A DNA stretch of 64,000 nt from Zychaea mexicana (GCF_025766255.1 NW_026516669.1:764903-828902); one strand, 5' to 3'. Shown: positions 40,556 to 51,345, counted from the first letter of the stretch. Made by a program: numbers and translations. The notes: generated by a model not told the origin, from the sequence alone.

Positions 40556-43500
40556 CTATTGTTGTTGTGTTGTTGTTGCTGCCTCAGGCCGTGATGGCAA
40601 GCTGAGGGCTTCTTCTGGTGGCGGTTCTAATGCAAAGTCGCCATCAGGGTGACAAAGACAGTCAACTTCACGTAGAAAATAGATCAGCGCGGGCCAAGCT
40701 GATCGCCATTTGCCTATATGAAGGCCAGCTTCGGAACGTGGTAGTGAATTCAAGATGTGGTCGACGATATGCTGATCCAGAGGAAGAGCAGGGATCGGAC
40801 CAAAAGCATCTTTGAGCGCAGTGAGTTGCTCTTGGATAAACGGACAGGAAGCAAAATGGTCGCGCTTAACCTGTGTCTCTCCACACCTACAGGATGGCTC
40901 AGGAAAGGGAGGCAGCCAGAACATGCGCCACTTTACCAATCGATGTCGATCTTGGCTATGTGCTGGCAAATAGAGAATCGGATCTACCATCCGAGATGAC
41001 CGGAGCACCCGGACCGTTTTCTTGGTTTCCCGGCGGACAACCAATTCCTCGTCTCTTTTTTCTCGGATTGCGCGGCCTACTGGGTTTTCCTCATTTCTTT
41101 CGTTTTTCAACCTTTTGTACAATTGGTACAGCGGGTTCCACGATGTCAGCGATAACCATTGCTTGTCAGGGTGTGTGTGTCGCAAATGTGTCAGCTCAAC
41201 ACACCGTAACATTGTTGTAGTTGGCAGTTCTTGGAGACGGGCTGCAAACTTGAGCTGCAACGTACGAATACGAATACGCATCGACGGCAGGTCAGCCAGC
41301 ACCATAGGCACGATTGTTGGCATTTGTCGCGTTGCTTTGCGGTTAAGCGCCATCTTGATACAGCTTTTTTGTGCTGTCTCGATTTTCTCGATTTCCGCAG
41401 CGTTGACACCGGCTATGGCCAGGCCATATTCGAGCACTGGTCTTGCAAAAGTGCGGTACGAGCGTAGAGCTGCCCAGATACCAAGCGCATATTGGTGAAC
41501 ACCGAGACTTTGCAGGGTAGCCATAGCACCTGTGGCTAGTTGCGTCCTTTGTGACACCAGGAATGTTCTATCCAGGCCCTCCTGGTTGAAAGGTACGCCT
41601 AGATATTTAAAGTTGGCGACAAATGGAATAGGGGTGTTGTAGAGCTTGTATGCTAAGGCTGGCGGTTCTCGGTGTTCTAGCACAGCAAGCTCGTCAGCAA
41701 TGTCGTCGTATGTTGTTCGTGGTGGTGGTGGGCCGATTACCGCGCATTTGGCAGGATGCCATCGATACCCCAGATCTTGTGAATGTTGCTCAGCAACTCG
41801 AAGAAAGCGAACCATATCGTCAGGTGCGGCAATAATAGCAACATCGTCAGCATACAATAGCGAGGACACAACGATGAGCTCAGTATCCGGTCGATTTGCT
41901 CCTGGACGGCCATGGTTCGGTGGTGTGTATCGTATTTCTTGAGCAGATGCCTCTGTCAAATTTGCCATCGGTGGTGCACGCAAAATCAACGGGTGAGTGA
42001 TGACAGGGTGGGCGATACGGAGCTGCTTTGGCAAGCTGTCAATGAACACGGCATACAGAAGAGGACTAAGAATAGATCCTTGTAGTACACCGCGGCGAGG
42101 ATTGATGTGTCGTGATTGATGATTCTGGAGGATGACGGCCAGCCGTACCTCATTGAATAGATGTCGGACGAGATGGAACAGAGCGCTCGGCAGGTTTCCC
42201 TGCAACGTTGACCATATGACGTCTCTATCTACAGAATCGTATGCGGATTTGATGTCGAGGAAGGCGATGGCGGGATGAAAGTCGTATTGCTTCTTGAAGT
42301 GGCGCACCAGCATATTCAAGGAAAACGCCTGATCCAACGCACCACGATTTTGTCGGAAACCACCTTGCGCAATGTCCAGCATTGGCATATGTTCAAGCAA
42401 ACGAGGCAATAAACAGCGTTCGAGTAGCTTACGAAAGGTGCTGGTCAAGCTAATCGGTCGATAGTTACTGGCCTCAGTTGGATCGCCTTTCTTGAAAATC
42501 GGAACGACTTGGGCAGTACGCCACGACACAGGCACCCACGACCAACGCCAACATACTGTGAACAGCTTGGCCAGTATTATAGCCAGAGGAGCAGCAATTG
42601 GTTTCAACATTGCACCAGTGATATGGTCATCACCTGGTGCTTTGCGAGGAGCGAGTTTGCGGATGGCGGTTTCGATATCGACAGGATGAAATGGTTCATC
42701 AGGGTCCGATTCACGACCAAAGCGGATCGACCATTGTGAGGGCGGTTGTCTCTCACCACCAAACACGCCCGACAGATGCGACACCATGACCTCAACCGCC
42801 TGCTGAGGCCCATCTGGATGCGAGAACGTGTGGCTGGTCTGCCGATTGCGACGCATATGCTTGATAGCACTATTCATCTCGGCAACTGGTGCTTCGCTGA
42901 TTCGGGTACAGAATTGCTTCCAGTGACGGCGGCGAGTGCTTTTCAACACGGAGTTGAAGGCTTTGCGGGCTGCTTGGAACTCGGTCCACCTTTGGGCTTT
43001 CACGACGATGTTGTTCGGTGCTTGGCGCCAACGACGGTACATATCCTCTCGATGGTCTGCGCGTTCTTGTAACTCTTCGGTCCAAAACCATCGCCAGTGC
43101 TTTGGCCGCATCTTGCCTCGTGTGACACTAGCATCAAGTGCTTCATATATCGACGCGAGTAGATCAGTGCCAGCCTGTTCTATCTCGGCGACAGGGATGA
43201 CGGTGTCTTCACTTGCAAGTCGATTTGAGAGGCGGTCTCGTAGTGGATCGGATAGCCGGCGAAATTCTTCGACATACAATCGAACAACATCCGGATCCTC
43301 AAATCGTTGGAGTTTCCAGTGTTGACGTGCTGCATTAGGTTCAGGTAAGCGAGGGATGGCGGTGTGCGGGGCGAAGTCAAACACACAAAAGTGGTGCGGT
43401 GTGTTTAATGAAACATTATCGTATATCTCCATATGCGGATTGTTGACGGCCTGTGCGCGAGATATGAAGAGGTCGATGATGCTGGTGCCTTGGTGGTTTC

Positions 43501-44035
43501 GGAAAGTCGGTTGCCCATACGCCAAAGACTGGTTCCACACGTGGAGACCGTTGTCCAAAAGCCAGGACGAGAAACCATTGTTGGTGCGCGCGTTGTTTTG
43601 AGTGTCGCCTATGGTGCTCATGCGTGCATTAAAGTCACCAAGGATGATTGTGTTGTTGTCGATGCTGAGACGGTCCAGCCGTTCAGTGACTGCGGTGTGC
43701 GGAAGTGTTGGTGGTAAGTACAAGGCATGGATGGTGTACATGCCGAGTCGGAGTGAGAGAGTGTTGTCGTTGTGGTAGGGGAGTTGATGGAAATGCATGT
43801 TGAGGTCCGGCCTTACTAACAGCGATACGCCACCAAATCCCTTGTTGCTTCGTTCATGTGTTGTTGCATAGGTGTGGTACTGAAGCCAGTCAGTAGTGAA
43901 CCGCCCGCGGATCAAGAAAGTTTCGGTAAGAAAGACCATGTCAAGGTCTTTTTGGATGCAAAAATTAACAATTTCGTCAGGCGATCGGTTGACACCAGAC
44001 GCGTTCAATAGACCAATGCGCAGCTGGTTTATCAT
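40556..44035 (-). CDS. LINE ORF2: APE endonuclease, reverse transcriptase, zinc-knuckle-like C-terminus
   Basis: This 1,159-aa protein would nick target DNA and reverse-transcribe the element RNA. The N-terminal APE domain (about residues 1-230) has FLTETFLIRGRF, the catalytic GDFNARMSTIGD and a TPHHFCVFDF box. The RT domain spans about 440-790, with APRKAPGDDHITGAMLKPI, VVPIFKKGDPTEASNYRPIS, GGFRQNRGALDQAF, AFLDIKSAYDSVD, RRGVLQGSILSPLL and the YADD box (residues about 728-731, 41853-41842). A C-x-C-x(8)-H-x(4)-C cluster (CRCGETQVKRDHFASC) follows near residue 1050. No RNase H domain is seen. Translation probably couples to ORF1 through the overlapping TAATG. Clade not resolved. Confidence 0.95.
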   Translation of the reverse strand: MINQLRIGLLNASGVNRSPDEIVNFCIQKDLDMVFLTETFLIRGRFTTDWLQYHTYATTHERSNKGFGGVSLLVRPDLNMHFHQLPYHNDNTLSLRLGMYTIHALYLPPTLPHTAVTERLDRLSIDNNTIILGDFNARMSTIGDTQNNARTNNGFSSWLLDNGLHVWNQSLAYGQPTFRNHQGTSIIDLFISRAQAVNNPHMEIYDNVSLNTPHHFCVFDFAPHTAIPRLPEPNAARQHWKLQRFEDPDVVRLYVEEFRRLSDPLRDRLSNRLASEDTVIPVAEIEQAGTDLLASIYEALDASVTRGKMRPKHWRWFWTEELQERADHREDMYRRWRQAPNNIVVKAQRWTEFQAARKAFNSVLKSTRRRHWKQFCTRISEAPVAEMNSAIKHMRRNRQTSHTFSHPDGPQQAVEVMVSHLSGVFGGERQPPSQWSIRFGRESDPDEPFHPVDIETAIRKLAPRKAPGDDHITGAMLKPIAAPLAIILAKLFTVCWRWSWVPVSWRTAQVVPIFKKGDPTEASNYRPISLTSTFRKLLERCLLPRLLEHMPMLDIAQGGFRQNRGALDQAFSLNMLVRHFKKQYDFHPAIAFLDIKSAYDSVDRDVIWSTLQGNLPSALFHLVRHLFNEVRLAVILQNHQSRHINPRRGVLQGSILSPLLYAVFIDSLPKQLRIAHPVITHPLILRAPPMANLTEASAQEIRYTPPNHGRPGANRPDTELIVVSSLLYADDVAIIAAPDDMVRFLRVAEQHSQDLGYRWHPAKCAVIGPPPPRTTYDDIADELAVLEHREPPALAYKLYNTPIPFVANFKYLGVPFNQEGLDRTFLVSQRTQLATGAMATLQSLGVHQYALGIWAALRSYRTFARPVLEYGLAIAGVNAAEIEKIETAQKSCIKMALNRKATRQMPTIVPMVLADLPSMRIRIRTLQLKFAARLQELPTTTMLRCVELTHLRHTHPDKQWLSLTSWNPLYQLYKRLKNERNEENPVGRAIREKRDEELVVRRETKKTVRVLRSSRMVDPILYLPAHSQDRHRLVKWRMFWLPPFPEPSCRCGETQVKRDHFASCPFIQEQLTALKDAFGPIPALPLDQHIVDHILNSLPRSEAGLHIGKWRSAWPALIYFLREVDCLCHPDGDFALEPPPEEALSLPSRPEAATTTQQQ

Positions 44036-45684
44036 TAATCTTGATCCATAGTGTCCGCCTCATCGTTATTGTTGACACTCTTGGGTGACAACAGATTGCG
44101 AGCTTCATCAACCGACGAAATCGATTGACGACGACGACGAGATGCTGGTTTGGGACATTGCTGCTGGAATTGTGTCCAATATGCAACATCAACGTGGTGG
44201 TGGTCATCTTCGGGTAGTGACGTAAAGTGGCGCATAATTGCGACAGCGAGGTGCTTTTTCGGCATACGGACGCACAGTGCTAGCATACGCTTCTGGTATA
44301 GCTCCTTGGCGAGTGCTGCACGTTCTGTTTCCGTCTTTTCAGCAATTACTGTTGGGTTGCCGATCGTTGATGCTGCTGTTGGATTGAATGCGTCCTTGGG
44401 TGTTGTTTTCTGCTGCTTCAACTTTTCTCGGAGCTCGGATTCGTACGACGCATGGATCAACAGACCCACCACTTCATGCGCTGGGAAGTGTACGTCTATC
44501 ACGCGTTCTTGGTCGATCTGCAACAATCTCAACGAATGACGGACTTCTCGGTGTGTGACCCGTCGTGGCGTGGGCAAATACACGACGACGTAGCCGGTTT
44601 TATCACACGCAGGTTGAAACAGTCGTTGTGCGCGCTCGATTTGTTTGGGGGAGGGGGGAACCACCTTCTTTTGCTTTGGGGCAACGTGTTTTGCAGCGAC
44701 TTTGGCGTACAACGACTTGGCCGTTTTTGCAGTCGACTTTTGTTGTTGTTGTTGCTGTTGCTGTGCTGGTTGTTGTTGCTGCTGCTGCTGGCGTTCGATT
44801 TTCTTGAACTGTTGCTCAAGACGACGGGCTCGTTGTTCTTCAAGACGCTTCGTTACTACTGCTCGCTCTTGTTTGCGTCGTTCGTATTCTGCATCCGTTA
44901 GTGCCCAACATGATTCGCGTGCCCCAGTTGGGTCAACTTCCATGCCTACGACAGGATGATCCGCAGGTGTTACGGTTGGTGCTTCTGCTGTTGTTGCACG
45001 TTGCATAGCATCCTCAAGGTTGGCGATATGGGCGTTAGCCTCTTCGAGTTGCGAGCGGAGCTGTTGATTCTCAGCAATTAAAGCATCCATTTGCTTTAAT
45101 TGCTCCTCGGCGTTGTGCATTCTTCTTTCGTTCGTGGTGATGCGGGTCTCCATTTCTTCGAGACGAGCCAAGAACGAAGGTTGCTGGCGTGGGACTGCTG
45201 CTGCTGAGGCGACTGAGGCGATTGACAAGGATGATACCATTGAGTGGTCTGATGCCTGGTCAGCCCAATCATCATCCTGTTGTTGCTGGATTTGCTGTTG
45301 TTGCTGCTCGTGTTGCTGCTGTTGGCGCTGCTTATAGACCGCGTATATGCCCCATGTTGCGAGGCGGCTATTTTTGGCGGTACGCGGTGTTGTTGTCGAT
45401 GTTGTTGTGTCCCGTCGGGTGATGCCGCTAGCATGTGGGCTTGGTGAACGGGAAGTATTAATGGTTTTGTTCACACGTTCAGAACGACGAAGGCTAGTGC
45501 GGACGCCGCTCATTGGTGCGATAACGGGAATGCGGGTTAAGGTACGCGTGTTGGTGATGGCGGTGTGTGTTGTGTTTAATTTGCTTTGTGCAAGCACGTT
45601 GGTAATTTCGGGTTGATTAATTTTGTATGACAGCGTGGTTGGGCGGACGGAAAAGGTAAGTGTTGGGGCGGGATTCGAACACAC
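44035..45684 (-). CDS. LINE ORF1: Q-rich coiled-coil protein with conserved C-terminal domain
   Basis: A 549-codon open frame, presumably the RNA-binding partner of ORF2. The codon aligned with the ATG of copy 1 is GTG here (45684-45682). The first ATG in frame is at 45513, giving about 492 aa, so the true start is uncertain. N-terminal basic segment RTSLRRSERVNKT; Q-rich run (QQQQQHEQQQQQIQQQQ); coiled coil around LDALIAENQQLRSQLEEANAH; second Q-run. A conserved domain (about 340-480) has GYVVVYLPTPRRVTHREVRH and ERVIDVHFPAHEVVGLLIHA. The same domain recurs in the tRNA-His LINE and the decayed LINE. No CCHC knuckles or L1-type RRM are recognised. Confidence 0.85.
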   Translation of the reverse strand: MCSNPAPTLTFSVRPTTLSYKINQPEITNVLAQSKLNTTHTAITNTRTLTRIPVIAPMSGVRTSLRRSERVNKTINTSRSPSPHASGITRRDTTTSTTTPRTAKNSRLATWGIYAVYKQRQQQQHEQQQQQIQQQQDDDWADQASDHSMVSSLSIASVASAAAVPRQQPSFLARLEEMETRITTNERRMHNAEEQLKQMDALIAENQQLRSQLEEANAHIANLEDAMQRATTAEAPTVTPADHPVVGMEVDPTGARESCWALTDAEYERRKQERAVVTKRLEEQRARRLEQQFKKIERQQQQQQQPAQQQQQQQQKSTAKTAKSLYAKVAAKHVAPKQKKVVPPSPKQIERAQRLFQPACDKTGYVVVYLPTPRRVTHREVRHSLRLLQIDQERVIDVHFPAHEVVGLLIHASYESELREKLKQQKTTPKDAFNPTAASTIGNPTVIAEKTETERAALAKELYQKRMLALCVRMPKKHLAVAIMRHFTSLPEDDHHHVDVAYWTQFQQQCPKPASRRRRQSISSVDEARNLLSPKSVNNNDEADTMDQD

Positions 45685-45761
45685 GACCTTTGGGGGAGTG
45701 GGTTGAAAAAAGTATAAAAAGAGGTGCTTTTCGCCGCGCGCGATGCTCGACAGATGTCTCC

Positions 45762-45776
45762 CCGATCTTAGCTCAG
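45762..45776 (+). repeat. 15-nt tRNA-Tyr 5' fragment (target-site duplication)
   Basis: A second copy of CCGATCTTAGCTCAG, at the junction of LINE copies 2 and 3, 5,630 bp from the first. Confidence 0.95.
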
Positions 45777-46186
45777 GTGAAAAAGTATATGTTTTATTAT
45801 GTGGAAGACTAAGTGATCCTCGCCATTGGGCATTTTGATCGCTCCCTTGCGGTGCGTGAATGATTGTGACAGATTAAATATAAAGAAAAATAGAGTTGGT
45901 GACACAAGCTGAAAAAACCCAACGTGGGGAAAAAGCTTGGCCTGAATGAGAAAAAAGAGAGCGTGGAATAGGAGAGGAGATACATATAGAGTATATGGTC
46001 TGTGCAGGAACGTAGGAGATAAGATATAAGAATATGAGAGAGCGGTGATGTTGAAAATACAGGAGGGGTTTCTATCTAGCTAAGGGTGTTATAAGATACA
46101 ATAAAGACGGGATAGAAAGAAAATAGAGGATGTGTGTGTATATCGTGGTGAAAGAAGAGTGTGGGTGAGCGGCAAGATGTGCTACG

Positions 46187-49100
46187 CTATTGTTGTTGTG
46201 GTGTTGTTGCTGCCTCAGGCCGTGATGGCAAGCTGAGGGCTTCTTCTGGTGGCGGTTCTAATGCAAAGTCGCCATCAGGGTGACAAAGACAGTCAACTTC
46301 ACGTAGAAAATAGATCAGCGCGGGCCAAGCTGATCGCCATTTGCCTATATGAAGGCCAGCTTCGGAACGTGGTAGTGAATTCAAGATGTGGTCGACGATA
46401 TGCTGATCCAGAGGAAGAGCAGGGATCGGACCAAAAGCATCTTTGAGCGCAGTGAGTTGCTCTTGGATAAACGGACAGGAAGCAAAATGGTCGCGCTTGA
46501 CCTGCTCGGCACCACACCTACAGGATGGCTCAGGAAAGGGAGGCAGCCAGAACATGCGCCACTTTACCAGTCGATGTCGATCTTGGCTATGTGCTGGCAA
46601 ATAGAGAATCGGATCTACCATCCGAGATGACCGGAGCACCCGGACCGTTTTCTTGGTTTCCCGGCGGACTACCAATTCCTCGTCTCTTTTTTCTCGGATT
46701 GCGCGGCCTACTGGGTTTTCCTCGTTTCTTTCGTTTTTCAACCTTTTGTACAGTTGGTACAGCGGGTTCCACGATGTCAGCGATAACCATTGCTTGTTAG
46801 GGTGTGTGTGTCGCAAATGTGTCAGCTCAACACACCGTAACATTGTTGTAGTTGGCAGTTCTTGGAGACGGGCTGCAAACTTGAGCTGCAACGTACGAAT
46901 ACGAATACGCATCGACGGCAGGTCAGCCAGCACCATAGGCACGATTGTTGGCATTTGTCGCGTTGCTTTGCGGTTAAGCGCCATCTTGATACAGCTTTTT
47001 TGTGCTGTCTCGATTTTTCCGATTTCCGCAGCGTTGACACCGGCTATGGCCAGGCCATATTCGAGCACTGGTCTTGCAAAAGTGCGGTACGAGCGTAGAG
47101 CTGCCCAGATACCAAGCGCATATTGGTGAACACCGAGACTTTGCAGGGTAGCCATAGCACCTGTGGCTAGTTGCGTCCTTTGTGACACCAGGAATGTTCT
47201 ATCCAGGCCCTCCTGGTTGAAAGGTACGCCTAGATATTTAAAGTTGGCGACAAATGGAATAGGGGTGTTGTAGAGCTTGTATGCTAAGGCTGGCGGTTCT
47301 CGGTGTTCTAGCACAGCAAGCTCGTCAGCAATGTCGTCGTATGTTGTTCGTGGTGGTGGTGGGCCGATTACCGCGCATTTGGCAGGATGCCATCGATACC
47401 CCAGATCTTGTGAATGTTGCTCGGCAACTCGAAGAAAGCGAACCATATCGTCAGGTGCGGCAATGATAGCAACATCGTCAGCATACAATAGCGAGGACAC
47501 AACGATGAGCTCAGTATCTGGTCGATTTGCTCCGAGACGGCCATGGTTCGGTGGTGTGTATCGTATTTCTTGAGCAGATGCCTCTGTCAAATTTGCCATC
47601 GGTGGTGCACGCAAAATCAACGGGTGAGTGATGACAGGGTCGGCGATACGGAGCTGCTTTGGCAAGCTGTCAATGAACACGGCATACAGAAGAGGACTAA
47701 GAATAGATCCTTGTAGTACACCGCGGCGAGGATTGATGTGTCGTGATTGATGATTCTGGAGGATGACGGCCAGCCGTACCTCATTGAATAGATGTCGGAC
47801 GAGATGGAACAGAGCGCTCGGCAGGTTTCCCTGCAACGTTGACCATATGACGTCTCTATCTACAGAATCATATGCGGATTTGATGTCGAGGAAGGCGATG
47901 GCGGGATGAAAGTCGTATTGCTTCTTGAAATGGCGCACCAGCATATTCAAGGAAAACGCCTGTCCAACGCACCACGATTTTGTCGGAAACCACCTTGCGC
48001 AATGTCCAGCATTGGCATATGTTCAAGCAAACGAGGCAATAAACAGCGTTCGAGTAGCTTACGAAAGGTGCTGGTCAAGCTAATCGGTCGATAGTTACTG
48101 GCCTCAGTTGGATCGCCTTTCTTGAAAATCGGAACGACTTGGGCAGTACGCCACGACACAGGCACCCACGACCAACGCCAACATACTGTGAACAGCTGGC
48201 CAGTATTATAGCCAGAGGAGCAGCAATTGGTTTCAACATTGCACCAGTGACATGGTCATCACCTGGTGCTTTGCGAGGAGCGAGCTTGCGGATGGCGGTC
48301 TCTATATCGACAGGATGAAATGGTTCATCAGGGTCCGATTCACGACCAAAGCGGATCGACCATTGTGAGGGCGGTTGTCTCTCACCACCAAACACGCCCG
48401 ACAGATGCGACACCATGACCTCAACCGCCTGCTGAGGCCCATCTGGATGCGAGAACGTGTGGCTGGTCTGCCGATTGCGACGCATATGCTTGATAGCACT
48501 ATTCATCTCGGCAACTGGTGCTTCGCTGATCGGGTACAGAATTGCTTCCAGTGACGGCGGCGAGTGCTTTCAACACGGAGTTGAAGGCTTTGCGGGCTGC
48601 TTGGAACTCGGTCCACCTTTGGGCTTTCACACGATGTTGTTCGGTGCTCGGCGCCAACGACGGTACATATCCTCTCGATGGTCTGCGCGTTCTTGTAACT
48701 CTTCGGTCCAAAACCATCGCCAGTGCTTTGGCCGCATCTTGCCTCGTGTGACACTAGCATCAAGTGCTTCATATATCGACGCGAGTAGATCAGTGCCAGC
48801 CTGTTCTATCTCGGCGACAGGGATGACGGTGTCTTCACTTGCAAGTCGATTTGAGAGGCGGTCTCGTAGTGGATCGGATAACCGGCGAAATTTTTCGACA
48901 TACAATTGAACAACATCCGGATCCTCAAATCGTTGGAGTTTCCAGTGTTGACGTGCTGCATTAGGTTCAGGTAGGCGAGGGATGGCGGTGTGCGGGGCGA
49001 ATTCAAACACACAAAAATGGTGCGGTGTGTTTAATGAAACATTATCGTATATCTCCATATGTGGATTGTTGACGGCCTGTGCGCGAGATATGAAGAGGTC

Positions 49101-49660
49101 GATGATGCTGGTGCCTTGGTGGTTTCGGAAAGTCGGTTGCCCATATGCCAAAGACTGGTTCCACACGTGGAGACCGTTGTCCAAAAGCCAGGACGAGAAA
49201 CCATTGTTGGTGCGCGCGTTGTTTTGAGTGTCGCCTATGGTGCTCATGCGTGCATTAAAGTCACCAAGGATGATTGTGTTGTTGTCGATGCTGAGACGGT
49301 CCAGCCGTTCAGTGACTGCGGTGTGCGGAAGTGTTGGTGGTAAGTACAAGGCATGGATGGTGTACATGCCGAGTCGGAGTGAGAGAGTGTTGTCGTTGTG
49401 GTAGGGGAGTTGATGGAAATGCATGTTGAGGTCCGGCCTTACTAACAGCGATACGCCACCAAATCCCTTGTTGCTTCGTTCATGTGTTGTTGCATAGGTG
49501 TGGTACTGAAGCCAGTCAGTAGTGAACCGCCGCGGATCAAGAAAGTTTCGGTAAGAAAGACCATGTCAAGGTCTTTTTGGATGCAAAAATTAACAATTTC
49601 GTCAGGCGATCGGTTGACACCAGACGCGTTCAATAAACCAATGCGCAGCTGGTTTATCAT
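46187..49660 (-). pseudogene. ORF2 of LINE copy 3, multiple 1-bp deletions
   Basis: Same APE-RT protein as copy 2, but with single-base losses near 47962, 48196, 48531, 48568, 48630 and 49530. Most fall in short homopolymers (for example CTTTTC to CTTTC). The C-terminal 587 codons (RT core to stop) remain open. Either a genuinely frameshifted copy or an assembly artefact. Confidence 0.88.
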
Positions 49661-51309
49661 TAATCTTGATCCATAGTGTCCGCCTCATCGTTATTGTTGA
49701 CACTCTTGGGTGACAACAGATTGCGAGCTTCATCAACCGACGAAATCGATTGACGACGACGACGAGATGCTGGTTTGGGACATTGCTGCTGGAAGTGTGT
49801 CCAATATGCAACATCAACGTGGTGGTGGTCATCTTCGGGTAGTGACGTAAAGTGGCGCATGATTGCGACAGCGAGGTGCTTTTTCGGCATACGGACGCAC
49901 AGTGCTAGCATACGCTTCTGGTATAGCTCCTTGGCGAGTGCTGCACGTTCTGTTTCCGTCTTTTCAGCAATTACTGTTGGGTTGCCGATCGTTGATGCTG
50001 CTGTTGGATTGAAATCGTCTTTGGGTATTGTTTTCTGCTGTTTCAACTTTTCTCGGAGCTCGGATTCGTACGACGCATGGATCAACAGACCCACCACTTC
50101 ATGCGCTGGGAAGTGTACGTCTATCACGCGTTCTTGGTCGATCTGCAACAATCTCAACGAATGACGGACTTCTCGGTGTGTGACCCGTCGTGGCGTGGGC
50201 AAATACACGACGACGTAGCCGGTTTTATCACACGCAGGTTGAAACAGTCGTTGTGCGCGCTCGATTTGTTTAGGGGAGGGGGGTACCACCTTCTTTTGCT
50301 TTGGGGCAACGTATTTTGCAGCGACTTTGGCGTACGACGACTTGGCCGTTTTTGCAGTCGACTTTTGTTGTTGTTGTTGCTGTTGCTGTGCTGGTTGTTG
50401 TTGCTGCTGCTGCTGGCGTTCGATTTTCGTGAACTGTTGCTCAAGACGACGGGCTCGTTGTTCTTCAAGACGCTTCGTTACTACTGCTCGCTCTTGTTTG
50501 CGTCGTTCGTATTCTGCATCCGTTAGTGCCCAACGTGATTCGCGTGCCCCAGTTGGGTCAACTTCCATGCCTTCGACAGGATGATCCACAGGTGTTACGG
50601 TTGGTGCTTCTGCTGTTGTTGCACGTTGCATAGCATCCTCAAGGTTGGCGATATGGGCGTTAGCCTCTTCGAGTTGCGAGCGGAGCTGTTGATTCTCAGC
50701 AATTAAAGCATCCATTTGCTTTAATTGCTCCTCGGCGTTGTGCATTCTTCTTTCGTTCGTGGTGATGCGGGTCTCCATTTCTTCGAGACGAGCCAAGAAC
50801 GAAGGGTGCTGGCGTGGTACTGCTGCTGCTGAGGCGACTGAGGCGATTGACAAGGATGATACCATTGAGTGGTCTGATGCCTGGTCAGCCCAATCATCAT
50901 CCTGTTGTTGCTGGATTTGCTGTTGTTGCTGCTCGTGTTGCTGCTGTTGGCGCTGCTTATAGACCGCGTATATGCCCCGTGTTGCGAGGCGGCTATTTTT
51001 GGCGGTACGCGGTGTTGTTGTCGATGTTGTTGTGTCCCATCGGGTGATGCCACTAGCATGTGGGCTTGGCGAACGGGAAGTATTATTGGTTTTGTTCACA
51101 CGTTCAGAACGACGAAGGCTAGTGCGGACGCCGCTCATTGGTGCGATAACGGGAATGCGGGTTAAGGTACGCGTGTTGGTGATGGCGGTGTGTGTTGTGT
51201 TTAATTTGCTTTGTGCAAGCACGTTGGTAATTTCGGGTTGATTAATTTTGTATGACAGCGTGGTTGGGCGGACGGAAAAGGTAAGTGTTGGGGCGGGAAT
51301 CGAACACAC
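49660..51309 (-). CDS. LINE ORF1, copy 3
   Basis: A 549-codon open frame nearly identical to copy 2: Q-rich coiled coil followed by the conserved ERVIDVHFPAHEVVGLLIHA domain. As in copy 2, the codon aligned with the copy 1 ATG is GTG, and the next in-frame ATG is at 51138. Its stop overlaps the ORF2 start as TAATG. Confidence 0.85.
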   Translation of the reverse strand: MCSIPAPTLTFSVRPTTLSYKINQPEITNVLAQSKLNTTHTAITNTRTLTRIPVIAPMSGVRTSLRRSERVNKTNNTSRSPSPHASGITRWDTTTSTTTPRTAKNSRLATRGIYAVYKQRQQQQHEQQQQQIQQQQDDDWADQASDHSMVSSLSIASVASAAAVPRQHPSFLARLEEMETRITTNERRMHNAEEQLKQMDALIAENQQLRSQLEEANAHIANLEDAMQRATTAEAPTVTPVDHPVEGMEVDPTGARESRWALTDAEYERRKQERAVVTKRLEEQRARRLEQQFTKIERQQQQQQQPAQQQQQQQQKSTAKTAKSSYAKVAAKYVAPKQKKVVPPSPKQIERAQRLFQPACDKTGYVVVYLPTPRRVTHREVRHSLRLLQIDQERVIDVHFPAHEVVGLLIHASYESELREKLKQQKTIPKDDFNPTAASTIGNPTVIAEKTETERAALAKELYQKRMLALCVRMPKKHLAVAIMRHFTSLPEDDHHHVDVAYWTHFQQQCPKPASRRRRQSISSVDEARNLLSPKSVNNNDEADTMDQD

Positions 51310-51337
51310 GACCTTTGGGGGAGTGGGTTGAAAAAAG

Positions 51338-51345
51338 TATAAAAA
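51338..51345 (+). promoter_or_regulatory. Outward-facing TATA box at LINE 5' terminus, 50 bp before tRNA-Tyr
   Basis: GTATAAAAAG on the plus strand lies 50 bp upstream of tRNA-Tyr nucleotide 1, a plausible TFIIIB/TATA position for a Pol III gene. The same sequence occurs at the 5' ends of copies 1 and 2 (about 40083 and 45712), and a related GTATATG is in the decayed LINE (near 30420). So it belongs to the LINE, not to native tRNA flank. Function is inference. Confidence 0.55.

Larger units (their letters stand above)
40147..45760 (-). mobile_element. tRNA-Tyr LINE, copy 2 (intact, ~5.6 kb)
   Basis: This is a complete non-LTR retrotransposon: about 80-bp 5' region, ORF1, ORF2 overlapping by one base (TAATG), and a roughly 410-bp 3' UTR without poly(A), ending ATACTTTTTCAC in element sense. 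It is flanked on both sides by the same 15-nt tRNA-Tyr fragment. Both ORFs are uninterrupted, making it the best candidate for an active copy, although the first ATG of ORF1 is in question. Confidence 0.95.
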
